A stretch of DNA of 64,000 nt from Phenylobacterium sp. (GTDB lineage: Bacteria > Pseudomonadota > Alphaproteobacteria > Caulobacterales > Caulobacteraceae), in contig NZ_JAUXVZ010000056.1 of NCBI RefSeq assembly GCF_030680185.1, positions 1 through 64,000 of the forward strand. Reading direction: 5' to 3'. The number at the start of each line of letters is the position of its first letter. Within the stretch, counting starts at the first letter, position 1. A program made the position numbers and the translations under genes. This document shows positions 54,014 through 62,242 of the stretch, piece after piece. The notes beneath the pieces were generated by a model, which searched no databases, was not told the origin of the DNA, and saw nothing but the letters and a program-made list of their open reading frames with translations.

Positions 54014-54790
54014 TCAGAAGCGCCGCCAGAGCGCGATAACGGGTCCGCGGCTTTCCGGGGTCTCCCGGCCCGAGATCGCCTGGCGCCAACCGGCCTGTAA
54101 GCTCCAGTCGCCAAGATCGCGCACCACCGAAGCTTCGACAGACAGCCAGCGTGGGCCCCCCTCATCAGCTTGTCCGCCATAGGCCTGAGCCAACACCATC
54201 CAGTCCGCGTTGAGGTGCACCCCGGCGGTCGCATCGACCCGGGTTTCGTCCAGCAAGCCCTGTCGCATACGGCGCGCCGCCTGCAGGTCGACGAAAGAGC
54301 CGGTCAGGCCCCAGCGCCCGGAGCCGCCGAAGGAACGACCCACCGCCGCCCGTACCTCCCAGTCGTTGTCACCGATACCGGGCGCGGCATAGCCGGCGTT
54401 GCGCCCCTCCCCTCCGTCGGCATAGCCGACGTACAGGCTGACCGCCGAGCGCTCGGCACGCCACACCTGCCAGGTCACCCCGATCTCGGCGGGTCCCCGC
54501 CCCTCATAGTCGACAAAAGCATCCTCGCCCGACTGCCAGTCGCCCTTGAACTGCACCGTCAACCGGTCAGTGATGCCGTACTCCGCAAACACCCCCGCGA
54601 CCGTGTCCCGGCGCTCCGCCGGAAGATCGGCGAGCAATCCATCCATGTCGAAGCCACGGTCGGCCCGCATGTCCTCAAATTTGGCGATCAGTTGGCCCTT
54701 GCCCCTGGCTTGCGTCCATGGGCCCGCGATGGCGGGCCCGGCGACCGCCAGAAGGGCCGTTGCGGCCAGAAGACCGCCGACCGGTTTCAC
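54014..54790 (-). CDS. Exported beta-rich protein, probable outer-membrane barrel
   Basis: The 258-aa product has a signal peptide ending at AIAGPW. The mature protein shows alternating hydrophobic residues in short strands and ends in ALWRRF, with the terminal Phe of outer-membrane barrels. No family was recognised. The start (54790) overlaps the aldolase gene stop (54787) by 4 nt, so the two are co-translated. The reason for pairing a barrel with a cytosolic enzyme is unclear. Confidence 0.75.
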   Translation of the reverse strand: MKPVGGLLAATALLAVAGPAIAGPWTQARGKGQLIAKFEDMRADRGFDMDGLLADLPAERRDTVAGVFAEYGITDRLTVQFKGDWQSGEDAFVDYEGRGPAEIGVTWQVWRAERSAVSLYVGYADGGEGRNAGYAAPGIGDNDWEVRAAVGRSFGGSGRWGLTGSFVDLQAARRMRQGLLDETRVDATAGVHLNADWMVLAQAYGGQADEGGPRWLSVEASVVRDLGDWSLQAGWRQAISGRETPESRGPVIALWRRF

Positions 54791-55551
54791 ACGTCGTAGC
54801 CCGGCGACTTGCGGTCGAGCATGCGCAGGGCCCCCGGCCAGGCCAGGGATGAAATAAAGCCGATGCCCTTGCCCTGCTCCCTTGTCTCCGCCTGGGCGGC
54901 GTCGGGGGCGAACAGGACATGCTCCCGGCCGCCGGACAGGGCCGCGACCTGCTGGGCACAGGCACGCTCAAGGAAGAACATGCCGATCCAGGCCGCCGCC
55001 GCCGTCTGGCCCACCGCGAGGGTACCGTGGTTGCGCAGCAGCATCAGCGGCTTGTCGCCCAGATCGGCCACCAGCCGCTCGCGCTCCTCATGGTTCAACG
55101 CCAGCCCCTCATAGCCGTGATAGGCGACCTGATGCTGCAGCAGGCAGGCGTTCTGACCGATAGGCAGCAGGCCCTCGGTCTGCGCCGCCACGCCGACACC
55201 GGCCACCGTGTGCAGGTGGATGACGAAACGAGCGTCCTCGCGTGCGGCGTGAACGGCCGAATGGATGGTGAAGCCGGCCGGATTGATGAAGCTGGTGGTG
55301 TCCTGAACGATGTTCCCGTCCAGATCGACCTTGACCAGGCAGGACGCCGTCATCTCCTCGAAATAGAAGCCGTACGGATTGATCAGAAAATGGTGTTCCG
55401 GCCCCGGCACCCGGGCCGAAATATGAGTGAAGATCATGTCGTCCCAGCCATGCAGGGCCACCAGGCGGTACAGGGCCGCCAGTTCGACGCGGACGGTCCA
55501 CTCCGCCTCGGACACCCTGGATTTCAGGGAAGCAGCGGTGCCGTCGGCCAT
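54787..55551 (-). CDS. Class II aldolase/adducin-family protein
   Basis: The 254-aa product starts at the ATG preceded by GAGGA. Zinc-type residues of the family are seen in TIHSAVHAAREDARFVIHLH and in the late LRNHGTL segment. Class II aldolases include fuculose- and ribulose-phosphate aldolases and epimerases; the substrate here cannot be assigned. Its gene is upstream of the barrel gene in the same transcription unit. Confidence 0.88.
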   Translation of the reverse strand: MADGTAASLKSRVSEAEWTVRVELAALYRLVALHGWDDMIFTHISARVPGPEHHFLINPYGFYFEEMTASCLVKVDLDGNIVQDTTSFINPAGFTIHSAVHAAREDARFVIHLHTVAGVGVAAQTEGLLPIGQNACLLQHQVAYHGYEGLALNHEERERLVADLGDKPLMLLRNHGTLAVGQTAAAAWIGMFFLERACAQQVAALSGGREHVLFAPDAAQAETREQGKGIGFISSLAWPGALRMLDRKSPGYDV

Positions 55552-55623
55552 GGGAGCAGTCCTCGTTCTGATTGGCCACACACGCTCGACCCGTGTGAAG
55601 CCGACGTCAAGATTCAGCTTCCG

Positions 55624-55638
55624 TTAACCGCGTCTTAG
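55624..55638 (+). promoter_or_regulatory. CtrA-like box upstream of DUF2336 gene
   Basis: TTAA-N7-TTAG (55624-55638) differs by one base from the CtrA consensus TTAA-N7-TTAA. It lies 20 nt before the ATG of the DUF2336 gene. CtrA is the Caulobacter cell-cycle regulator; its presence here is assumed from the lineage, not seen. Confidence 0.4.
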
Positions 55639-55658
55639 TGGGCTCGGCCTAGCGTTGT

Positions 55659-56837
55659 ATGGTCCGTCCCATCGTCGGCGCGTCGGAGACGCCTGTGGTT
55701 CTCGTCCAACTCGTGCCTGCCAGTCACGCCGCCGGCCCCACGCCGCGCCTCGGCGATCTGTTGGCGCTCGCCCACGACCCCAGTACCGAGGCCCGCCAGC
55801 GACTGCTGTTGGGTGTCGTGGCCCTGTGCGACGCCTGCCCGCCGTCTGTCGACGTTTCTCCGGTGCTCTGCGAGATATTTCTGACCCTGGCCCGTCAGGC
55901 TGAGCGCGACGTGCGCAAGGTGCTGTCCGAGAAGCTGGCTCACGCGGAATGGGCCCCCGCGGCGCTCGTCAACGTCCTCGCCCTCGACGAAATCGAAATC
56001 GCCCGACCGATCCTCGAGTTCAGTCCCATCCTGCAGGACGATGATCTGTTGCGTGTTCTGATCGAGGCGTCCCTCGAGCACCAGATCTCCGTCGCCCGCC
56101 GCCCGCAGATCAGCGGCCGTGTCGCCGACGCCGTGATCGACCGGGCGGAGCCCGCGGTGCTCATGGCCCTGACAACCAACCGCACTGCGGAGATCAGCAC
56201 GGAAGGAGTCCGCCGGCTGGTCGAACACTCCCGCCGTATCGCCGCGCTGCGCGGCCCCCTGACCCGCCATCCGCTGCTTACCGAGGCCCTGGCCGAGCAG
56301 TTGTACGAGTGGGTTGGAACGGCCCTGCGTCAGGCGATTGCCACCCGCTTCACAATCGACGAGCAGGCCCTCGGCATAGCCGTTCGGGACGCCGTGCAAG
56401 GCGTGACCCGTCCCGCCGGTCATGAACAGAACCCGGAGGACCAGGGCGACCGCGACGAGATGGAGCGACGGCTGATCGACAAGCTGCAATCCGCCGGGCA
56501 GCTGCGCGCGGGTCTTCTTATCCGGGCCGTCCGCGAAAAGCGGCTGAGTCTGTTCTCTCACGGCCTGGCAGCCCTGGGCGGATTCTCCGTCGGTCAGGTG
56601 CGCTCCGCCCTGTCGGCACCCTCGCCGGAAGCCCTGTACTACGCCTGCGCCGCCGTCGGGATCGACCGCGCGGTGTTCCCGACCCTGCTGGTCGAGCTGC
56701 GCAAACTCAACGGGTCTCTGCCCGGGGATCGCGGGGAAGCGATCTGGCTGCGAGGCACCCTGTCGCAAGGCTCTGCGGCGCGGTCTTTCAAGGTTCTGTC
56801 CGGTGGTGATCACGGCCAACTGAAAACCGCCGTTTGA
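55659..56837 (+). CDS. DUF2336 protein, copy 1
   Basis: The 392-aa product is helical and repeat-like, with the pattern [20 protein letters not shown] that recurs in the second DUF2336 protein of the window as ALPVINFSPAFSDEDLIEIV. DUF2336 is an alphaproteobacterial family without an established function, probably a helical-repeat scaffold. No enzyme motif or membrane segment is visible. It is followed by the NAD kinase gene (20 nt) and Hpt gene. Confidence 0.85.
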   Translation: MVRPIVGASETPVVLVQLVPASHAAGPTPRLGDLLALAHDPSTEARQRLLLGVVALCDACPPSVDVSPVLCEIFLTLARQAERDVRKVLSEKLAHAEWAPAALVNVLALDEIEIARPILEFSPILQDDDLLRVLIEASLEHQISVARRPQISGRVADAVIDRAEPAVLMALTTNRTAEISTEGVRRLVEHSRRIAALRGPLTRHPLLTEALAEQLYEWVGTALRQAIATRFTIDEQALGIAVRDAVQGVTRPAGHEQNPEDQGDRDEMERRLIDKLQSAGQLRAGLLIRAVREKRLSLFSHGLAALGGFSVGQVRSALSAPSPEALYYACAAVGIDRAVFPTLLVELRKLNGSLPGDRGEAIWLRGTLSQGSAARSFKVLSGGDHGQLKTAV

Positions 56838-56856
56838 CTTCGCCTTCCGGCTCGGC

Positions 56857-57651
56857 TTGCGTGTGGGCGTGACTGATCCTGCGCCGGCCCCCATCCGCAT
56901 CGCCTTCGCCGCCTCGGATCGACCCGAGGCCCAGGCAGCCCGTGAGCGGCTGACCGCGCGATATGGCTCCGTCGAGCCGGACCAGGCCCAGGTTATTGTC
57001 GCCCTCGGTGGTGACGGTTTCATGCTCGAGACGCTTCACACCGTCATGGAACGACGGACCCCGGTGTTCGGCATGAACCGTGGCTCGGTCGGCTTCCTGA
57101 TGAATGAGTTCGAGGAAGAAGGACTGCTGGAGCGGCTGGCGGGCGCGGGGCGCGCCGTCATCCACCCCCTGCAGATGGACGCCTGGACCGAAGCCGGCCA
57201 GGCGCACAGCGGCCTGGCGATCAATGAGGTCTCCCTGCTGCGTCAGACCCGCCAGAGCGCCAAGCTGCGGATCTCGGTCGACGGCCGCGTGCGGCTGGAG
57301 GAATTGTCCTGCGACGGCTGTATGCTGGCGACCGCGGCCGGGTCCACCGCCTACAATCTGTCGGCGCACGGCCCGATCATTCCGCTCGACTCCAGGGTGC
57401 TGGCATTGACACCGATCAGCGCCTTCCGGCCCCGGCGCTGGCGCGGTGCCCTGTTGCCCCATCAATCGAAGGTGTGTTTCGAGGTGCTGGAGCCCGACAA
57501 ACGGCCCGTAAGCGCCACGGCCGATGATTTCGAGATCCGGCGTGTGGCCCGGGTCGAGGTCCGGGAACGCCGCGACATCGCCCTGACCATGCTCTTCGAC
57601 GCCGGTCGGTCGTTCGAGGAGCGGGTTCTGGCAGAGCAGTTCACTTCCTGA
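56857..57651 (+). CDS. nadK: NAD kinase
   Basis: The 264-aa product has the NAD kinase signature GGDG (51-54) in [20 protein letters not shown], the [10 protein letters not shown] segment and [20 protein letters not shown]. It makes NADP from NAD with ATP. The start is uncertain: TTG 56857 or in-frame GTG codons at 56863 and 56869 are possible, none with a strong ribosome binding site. It lies between DUF2336 and Hpt genes in the same direction. Confidence 0.92.
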   Translation: MRVGVTDPAPAPIRIAFAASDRPEAQAARERLTARYGSVEPDQAQVIVALGGDGFMLETLHTVMERRTPVFGMNRGSVGFLMNEFEEEGLLERLAGAGRAVIHPLQMDAWTEAGQAHSGLAINEVSLLRQTRQSAKLRISVDGRVRLEELSCDGCMLATAAGSTAYNLSAHGPIIPLDSRVLALTPISAFRPRRWRGALLPHQSKVCFEVLEPDKRPVSATADDFEIRRVARVEVRERRDIALTMLFDAGRSFEERVLAEQFTS

Positions 57652-57718
57652 CGGTTGTGCACCGCTTTTTAAGGAGACCGGTGCAAGGGTTGGCTCAGTC
57701 CGTCCGCAGGAGTCATCC

Positions 57719-58195
57719 GTGAGCAACCCGGCCCAGGTTATTCGCCCGCCCAATACCCTTCGCATGAAGGTCGGTGGCGGCTTTGGAGGCATCGACGCCG
57801 GTGCCATCGCCAAGGCCGAAGAGGCCCTCAAGGCAATGTCCGCGCAGTTCGGACAGTGGCTTCAGGATGAGATCACCAAACTGGACAAGGCCCAGACCGA
57901 CATCCGCACCCTTGGCTACAACACCGCGACGGCGGAAGCCCTGTATTTCCGCGCTCACGACCTGAAAGGACTGGGCACGACCTACCAGTATCCGCTGGTC
58001 ACCCGCCTCGCCGGTTCGCTCTGCAAGATGATGGACGATCCCGTAAAGCGCACGGCCGCGCCGGTCGTGCTGCTCGACGCCCATATCGACGCCATCAAGG
58101 CCGTGGTTCGGGATGAAATCAAGACCGACGATCATCCGGTCGGCAAGATCCTGGCTGAAACGCTGGAAGCACGGGTCGCCGACCACCTCGGCTGA
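57719..58195 (+). CDS. Lone histidine phosphotransfer (Hpt) protein
   Basis: The 158-aa product has an Hpt motif with the phosphoacceptor His80 in YFRAHDLKGLGTTYQYP. The GTG start is preceded by AGGAG. Hpt proteins relay phosphate between histidine kinases and response regulators. No kinase is adjacent, so the partner is unlinked. A strong terminator (58225-58248) follows, shared with the convergent DUF2336 gene. Confidence 0.88.
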   Translation: MSNPAQVIRPPNTLRMKVGGGFGGIDAGAIAKAEEALKAMSAQFGQWLQDEITKLDKAQTDIRTLGYNTATAEALYFRAHDLKGLGTTYQYPLVTRLAGSLCKMMDDPVKRTAAPVVLLDAHIDAIKAVVRDEIKTDDHPVGKILAETLEARVADHLG

Positions 58196-58224
58196 GGCGA
58201 CTTTCCGGTACCATGAACAGGCTG

Positions 58225-58248
58225 ACGCCCGCCTTCGGCGGGCGTTTT
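58225..58248 (+). terminator. Terminator after the Hpt gene
   Basis: ACGCCCGCC (58225-58233) pairs with GGCGGGCGT (58237-58245) around a TTC loop and is followed by a T run (58245-58248). It lies between the Hpt stop and the stop of the convergent DUF2336 gene (58253). Confidence 0.85.
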
Positions 58249-58252
58249 GCTG

Positions 58253-59395
58253 TCAGGCCGCAGCGCTGACCTGGGCCCGGGCGGGCAGCGGATCATGATC
58301 CAGCCGCTCCATCAGATAGGCCAGATCTTCACGCGGCGCGTTCGGACGCTGGGTCAGGAAGCGCTCCAGCATCTGTTGACGGAAACCGTCACCTGATGTG
58401 TCCGCCCCTTCGGCCTGCAGGGTGCGCCAGGTATCGACGCCCGCCCGATAGGCCTGGAACAGGCGGGGCGGCAGGCCCGCGCGGTCGTAGATGGCTTTCA
58501 GGCCCAGCGGCCCGGCATCGTGGATCATCAGCCAGGCCCGCGCGTGTGGAGCCCCGGCCAGCTCGGCCATGCCATGTTCGAACAACGCCATCTGCCCCCG
58601 CGCCAGGGCGCGAAGCAGCAGGGAGGCGGTCAGCACCCGACGGGCGTTCAACTTGGCCACAAACTGCGGCAGGTCGGCCTGACTGGACGCCTGATCCACC
58701 AGATCGACCGTGGCCCGCTCTCGGGCGAAGGCGGCCAGACGGATGGCGGTCTCGGGAGCCACGGCGTGGCGCGTCACCAGATGCTCGCGCACGGCTTCGG
58801 AGGCCAGTTCGACCAGCCGTTCGGTCACGGACAGCGGCAGCACCTGTCGATAGGCGATGGCGGCGATGATCTCGGGCGAGGTCCCGAAGCGGTCGATACA
58901 ACGCCCCAGCGCGGCCTCGGCCAAGTCAGCATTGTCATTGGAGGCCAGGGTCCGCACGGCCTGTTCACAGCCGACCTCGGCAAGCGTGGTCGCCACGTCG
59001 CGACCGACCCCGGGCCGGCCCGCCACGGCCACCTGACGTACGGCCGATCCGGCCTGAACGATCTCGATCAGGTCCTCATCGGAAAAGGCCGGAGAGAAAT
59101 TGATCACCGGCAGGGCGACGCTGTCGACGTCGGCTGCCAGCTTGCGGGCGACGTCGCGGGGAATCAGGTCCGATGACTTGAGTGTCACGGCCATGGCGCG
59201 CCGCACCAGTTCGGCCGCGTCCTGGGCAAGCATGCGCAGGATTTTCTGCGCGGCCTCGCGGTCCTCGTCGTGGAGGTCGGCCTTGTCCATGCTGCGGCAC
59301 AATTTATGGGCCGCGGCGGCCCGCTCGTCCGCGTCGGTCGCCTTGATCAGGCGGCGGATGTCGATCTCGGTCAGTCGGGCGCGATAGGCGGTCAT
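58253..59395 (-). CDS. DUF2336 protein, copy 2
   Basis: The 380-aa product starts MTAYRARLTEIDIRRLIKAT and is rich in short alpha-helical repeats, with the family-like INFSPAFSDEDLIEIVQAGS block. It is paralogous to the protein encoded at 55659-56837, though the two differ at most positions. Function is unknown. It is convergent with the Hpt gene and is followed upstream, on the same strand, by the transglycosylase gene 75 nt away, so the two may be co-transcribed. Confidence 0.85.
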   Translation of the reverse strand: MTAYRARLTEIDIRRLIKATDADERAAAAHKLCRSMDKADLHDEDREAAQKILRMLAQDAAELVRRAMAVTLKSSDLIPRDVARKLAADVDSVALPVINFSPAFSDEDLIEIVQAGSAVRQVAVAGRPGVGRDVATTLAEVGCEQAVRTLASNDNADLAEAALGRCIDRFGTSPEIIAAIAYRQVLPLSVTERLVELASEAVREHLVTRHAVAPETAIRLAAFARERATVDLVDQASSQADLPQFVAKLNARRVLTASLLLRALARGQMALFEHGMAELAGAPHARAWLMIHDAGPLGLKAIYDRAGLPPRLFQAYRAGVDTWRTLQAEGADTSGDGFRQQMLERFLTQRPNAPREDLAYLMERLDHDPLPARAQVSAAA

Positions 59396-59470
59396 GATCA
59401 GGTCCAGGCTTTGCCGGTCAGCATCAGCCCGCCATCCTTAACGGGCGGTTCACCATCGTCGGATTCGGGA

Positions 59471-60265
59471 TCAGATACTCTTGCTGGTTTCCGGACCAAA
59501 GGCACCGCCGAAGCCGCTGCCCTTGCCCTCGCCGTCCTGGCCCAGCAGCAGGGCCAGAAGACTCTGGTCCTGCTTGAGGCGATCCAGCCGCGCCGCCAGC
59601 ATCTGATCGCGCTCGGACAGGTCCGGAATCGCCTGTGACGGCCGCATGGCCGCCGGTGCCCCGTCGCCCGCGCTGCGCTGCAGATTGGCATGAACCTCGG
59701 CCACCGTGGCCGGGCGGCCGTCGCGATAGAAGATCGACCGGTTGGCCGCGGCGGCTTGCGGGAACAGCGAAACCGCGCTGGCCGTCGGCCGCCGCTCCAT
59801 GGCGTCCATCAACTGCGCCGCGCCGGCCGGTCCCAGGAAGTGGGCGGCGTACAGATCGCCCGCGCCGGGCTCCCGCCCCGAACGACCCCGCAGATATGCC
59901 GCGTTTGACGCCGTCAGCTCGGCCGCCATGGTCGAGGCCGCCTGGGGATCGAAGCGCAGGTCCAGCACCACGTTGCGCGCCGAGCCCTCGACCTTCCAGC
60001 GCCCATCCCCACCGCGGTAGATCAGGTCGGCATATTGGCCGTAGCCGTGTTTGGCACCGTGAGCCTTAACCGTCCCGAGCCAGGTCTGTTCAATGAACTG
60101 GAACAGGCCCGCCGCCGACGATGTGCGGGCCCGGGCAGCCGGATTCATCGCGCTTTCCCGCCGCGCCGTCCGGACCAGAAAGTCAGCGTCCACGCCGGTC
60201 GCGTTCGAGGCGCGCCGAATGGCTGCCTCAACTCCGCCGGCGGATGGAATCGCTCCGATATTCAT
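59471..60265 (-). CDS. SLT-type lytic transglycosylase (PleA-like)
   Basis: The 264-aa product carries the SLT core early in the sequence: TARRESAMNPAARARTSSAA, with Glu37 as catalytic acid, followed by GLFQFIEQTW. There is no clear signal peptide; the protein may be exported by another route or act through the flagellar/pilus apparatus. The small size and lack of a signal recall Caulobacter PleA, needed for pili and flagella, but this is a tentative parallel. A CtrA-like box lies 25 nt upstream (60291-60306). It is divergent from the TonB-like gene. Confidence 0.85.
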   Translation of the reverse strand: MNIGAIPSAGGVEAAIRRASNATGVDADFLVRTARRESAMNPAARARTSSAAGLFQFIEQTWLGTVKAHGAKHGYGQYADLIYRGGDGRWKVEGSARNVVLDLRFDPQAASTMAAELTASNAAYLRGRSGREPGAGDLYAAHFLGPAGAAQLMDAMERRPTASAVSLFPQAAAANRSIFYRDGRPATVAEVHANLQRSAGDGAPAAMRPSQAIPDLSERDQMLAARLDRLKQDQSLLALLLGQDGEGKGSGFGGAFGPETSKSI

Positions 60266-60290
60266 GAGTCATGACGCTGGGGGTTCGTGG

Positions 60291-60306
60291 TTAATCAAAT
60301 CCTAAC
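60291..60306 (-). promoter_or_regulatory. CtrA-like box upstream of the transglycosylase gene
   Basis: TTAA-N7-CTAAC (60291-60306) has one change from the CtrA consensus TTAA-N7-TTAAC. It lies about 25 nt upstream of the transglycosylase start on the minus strand. The placement supports cell-cycle control, but no direct evidence exists in the sequence. Confidence 0.45.
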
Positions 60307-60460
60307 AGCGACCTTTGCGTCCACAACCTCTTAACCTTCGGGCGGCCGTCGCCACGGTGGCGCTTTCAAGGCAGGGCTCGCCCCAAACTTGCCGTCAGGT
60401 CAGCGCTCAACTTCGCCTTGGGACGCTGTGGGGGCAGCGAAAGACAGGGAAGAGACGGCC

Positions 60461-61186
60461 ATGATGATCAAGACAGCGGACGGCCCCGGAATGGTGAGCC
60501 CGATCGACTTCCACGAACGCACGAGCCCGAGATTCTCGAAAGCGACCTGGATCGCGACCGGTATCGTCGTCGCGGCCCACGTCGGCCTCGGCACGGCGAT
60601 GTACTATCAGCGGTTCGAAATGCCGCAGATCAAAGCCTTGGCTCAACCTGACCCGATCGAGGTCACCTTCGAGCGGTTGCCCATGCCGGTGCCGCAACCC
60701 AAGCCCCTTCCCGCGCCGCCCAACACCCGGGTCAACGAGACAACGGCGACCACACCCGACGTGGAGCCTGTGGCCGTAACCCAGGGCGAGACCGTTGCCG
60801 ACAGCACTACGATCACGACGACGAAGGTCTCACCCGATCCAGTTCCCGACGCCAGGCCGGTCGAACCCGTCCGCCCGCAACCGCCCGCGGTTATCCGCAA
60901 TCCCAGCTGGTCACGCCAACCGTCGGGCGATCAGATGATGCGGGCCTACCCTCAACGGGCGATTGCCGCCGGCGTGGTCGGATCGGCGTCGCTGAACTGT
61001 CTGGTGCTGCCCTCGGGGGCCGTGACCGACTGCAATGTCACCAGCGAGACGCCGGGCGGCTATGGCTTCGGCCGGGCGGCAGAGGGCCTTTCGCGCTATT
61101 TCCGGATCAACCCGCGTACCGTCAACGGCGCGGCGGAGGGCTCGAGGGTCAACATCAACCTGCGCTTCAACCTGCCGGAAGACTGA
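60461..61186 (+). CDS. TonB-family energy transducer
   Basis: The 241-aa product has a single membrane segment (residues about 29-48), a Pro-rich periplasmic spacer (PMPVPQPKPLPAPPNT) and a C-terminal TonB domain. The domain contains YPQRAIAAGVVGSASLNCLV, LPSGAVTDCNVTSETPGGYG and INLRFNLPED. TonB carries proton-motive energy to outer-membrane receptors. ExbB and ExbD genes are not adjacent. The ATG is preceded by AGGGAAGAG. Confidence 0.9.
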   Translation: MMIKTADGPGMVSPIDFHERTSPRFSKATWIATGIVVAAHVGLGTAMYYQRFEMPQIKALAQPDPIEVTFERLPMPVPQPKPLPAPPNTRVNETTATTPDVEPVAVTQGETVADSTTITTTKVSPDPVPDARPVEPVRPQPPAVIRNPSWSRQPSGDQMMRAYPQRAIAAGVVGSASLNCLVLPSGAVTDCNVTSETPGGYGFGRAAEGLSRYFRINPRTVNGAAEGSRVNINLRFNLPED

Positions 61187-62197
61187 TCAGGCGAACCTGA
61201 GCGGGTCGAGGGCGGCGGCGTCCGCCACGGGCGGGCGGCCCTCGATCCCGTCCGCCGTGATGCGCGCGACCAGCGGCCCCATCAGCCAGCCGTTGCGGCG
61301 GGGGGCGAGGGCCAGGTACAGGCCCGGCTCACCGGTGGGACCGGCCAACGGCAGGCCGTCGGCGGTCGCGCCGCGAATGCCCACGCGGGTCACTCCGGCC
61401 TCGCCGGTCGCGTCAAGGAGCGCCAGTCCCGCCGCGACCTGTCTCGCGGCCTCGACCGGATCGGGATCCAGATCGCGCCGCCCCGGCTCCATGGTCGCGC
61501 CGATGACGACCCCACCATCGCAGGGGGCGGCATAGATCCCCGGGCCTCGGATCACCCGGGGCGGGGGCGGTGTCGCGACAAAGGTCAACTGACCCCGGAT
61601 CGGCAGGATCGCAGCCACGCTGGCGGCGACAGCGTCCGGCAGGCCGGCAATCGGGTCTCCGGCACCGGTGGCCAGCACCACCGTGGGGGTGAACCAGACA
61701 CGACCATCACTGGCTTCGACTCTCCAGCGCAGTGCGTCCCCGGTCAAACGGGCGATCTCCCCCTTCACCACGACCAGGCCGGGCGCTCGCGCCAGGGCCT
61801 TCAGGGTCGGGCCGACCTCAATGCGCCAGTCGGCCGTGGTGGTCAGACCGCCCCGATCCGTCCGGGCGTCAAAGCCGAGCGTTTTAAGGCGGGCGACGGC
61901 GCGCTCGGGCTCAGGACCGCGCCAGTCGGCACCTTCACGGAGAAGCCGCAGCGCGTGGGTCTCGGCGAAGGCCGGCCACAGGTCACGAGCCCGCTTCAGC
62001 AGGGTCGCGCGCTCCGGCGGTAAGTCCTCGAGCAGCGATTCCAGTGCCGGCGCGATCATCCCGGCGGCAATGGACGAGGCATTCGGCGCGCCGGGGTCGA
62101 GAATCGTCACGGCATGGCCGCGCACCGCCAGTTCGGCCGCGGTGCAGAGGCCGAGCACGCCGGCGCCGATGACGATCACGTCTGGAGAGGAAGCCAC
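61187..62197 (-). CDS. FAD-dependent amino-acid oxidase (ThiO-like)
   Basis: The 336-aa product has the Rossmann motif GAGVLG (11-16) and ends with GIRGATADGLPLAGPTGEPG and LYLALAPRRNGWLMGPL, typical of DAO-family oxidases. Members include glycine oxidase ThiO and D-amino-acid oxidases. No thi gene is near, so thiamin synthesis is only a possibility. It is convergent with the TonB-like gene, with no gap (61186/61187). Confidence 0.85.
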   Translation of the reverse strand: MASSPDVIVIGAGVLGLCTAAELAVRGHAVTILDPGAPNASSIAAGMIAPALESLLEDLPPERATLLKRARDLWPAFAETHALRLLREGADWRGPEPERAVARLKTLGFDARTDRGGLTTTADWRIEVGPTLKALARAPGLVVVKGEIARLTGDALRWRVEASDGRVWFTPTVVLATGAGDPIAGLPDAVAASVAAILPIRGQLTFVATPPPPRVIRGPGIYAAPCDGGVVIGATMEPGRRDLDPDPVEAARQVAAGLALLDATGEAGVTRVGIRGATADGLPLAGPTGEPGLYLALAPRRNGWLMGPLVARITADGIEGRPPVADAAALDPLRFA

Positions 62198-62242
62198 GGG
62201 CGATCAGATCGACCGCCCGCGCTTCGATTGCAAGGCGCGATA

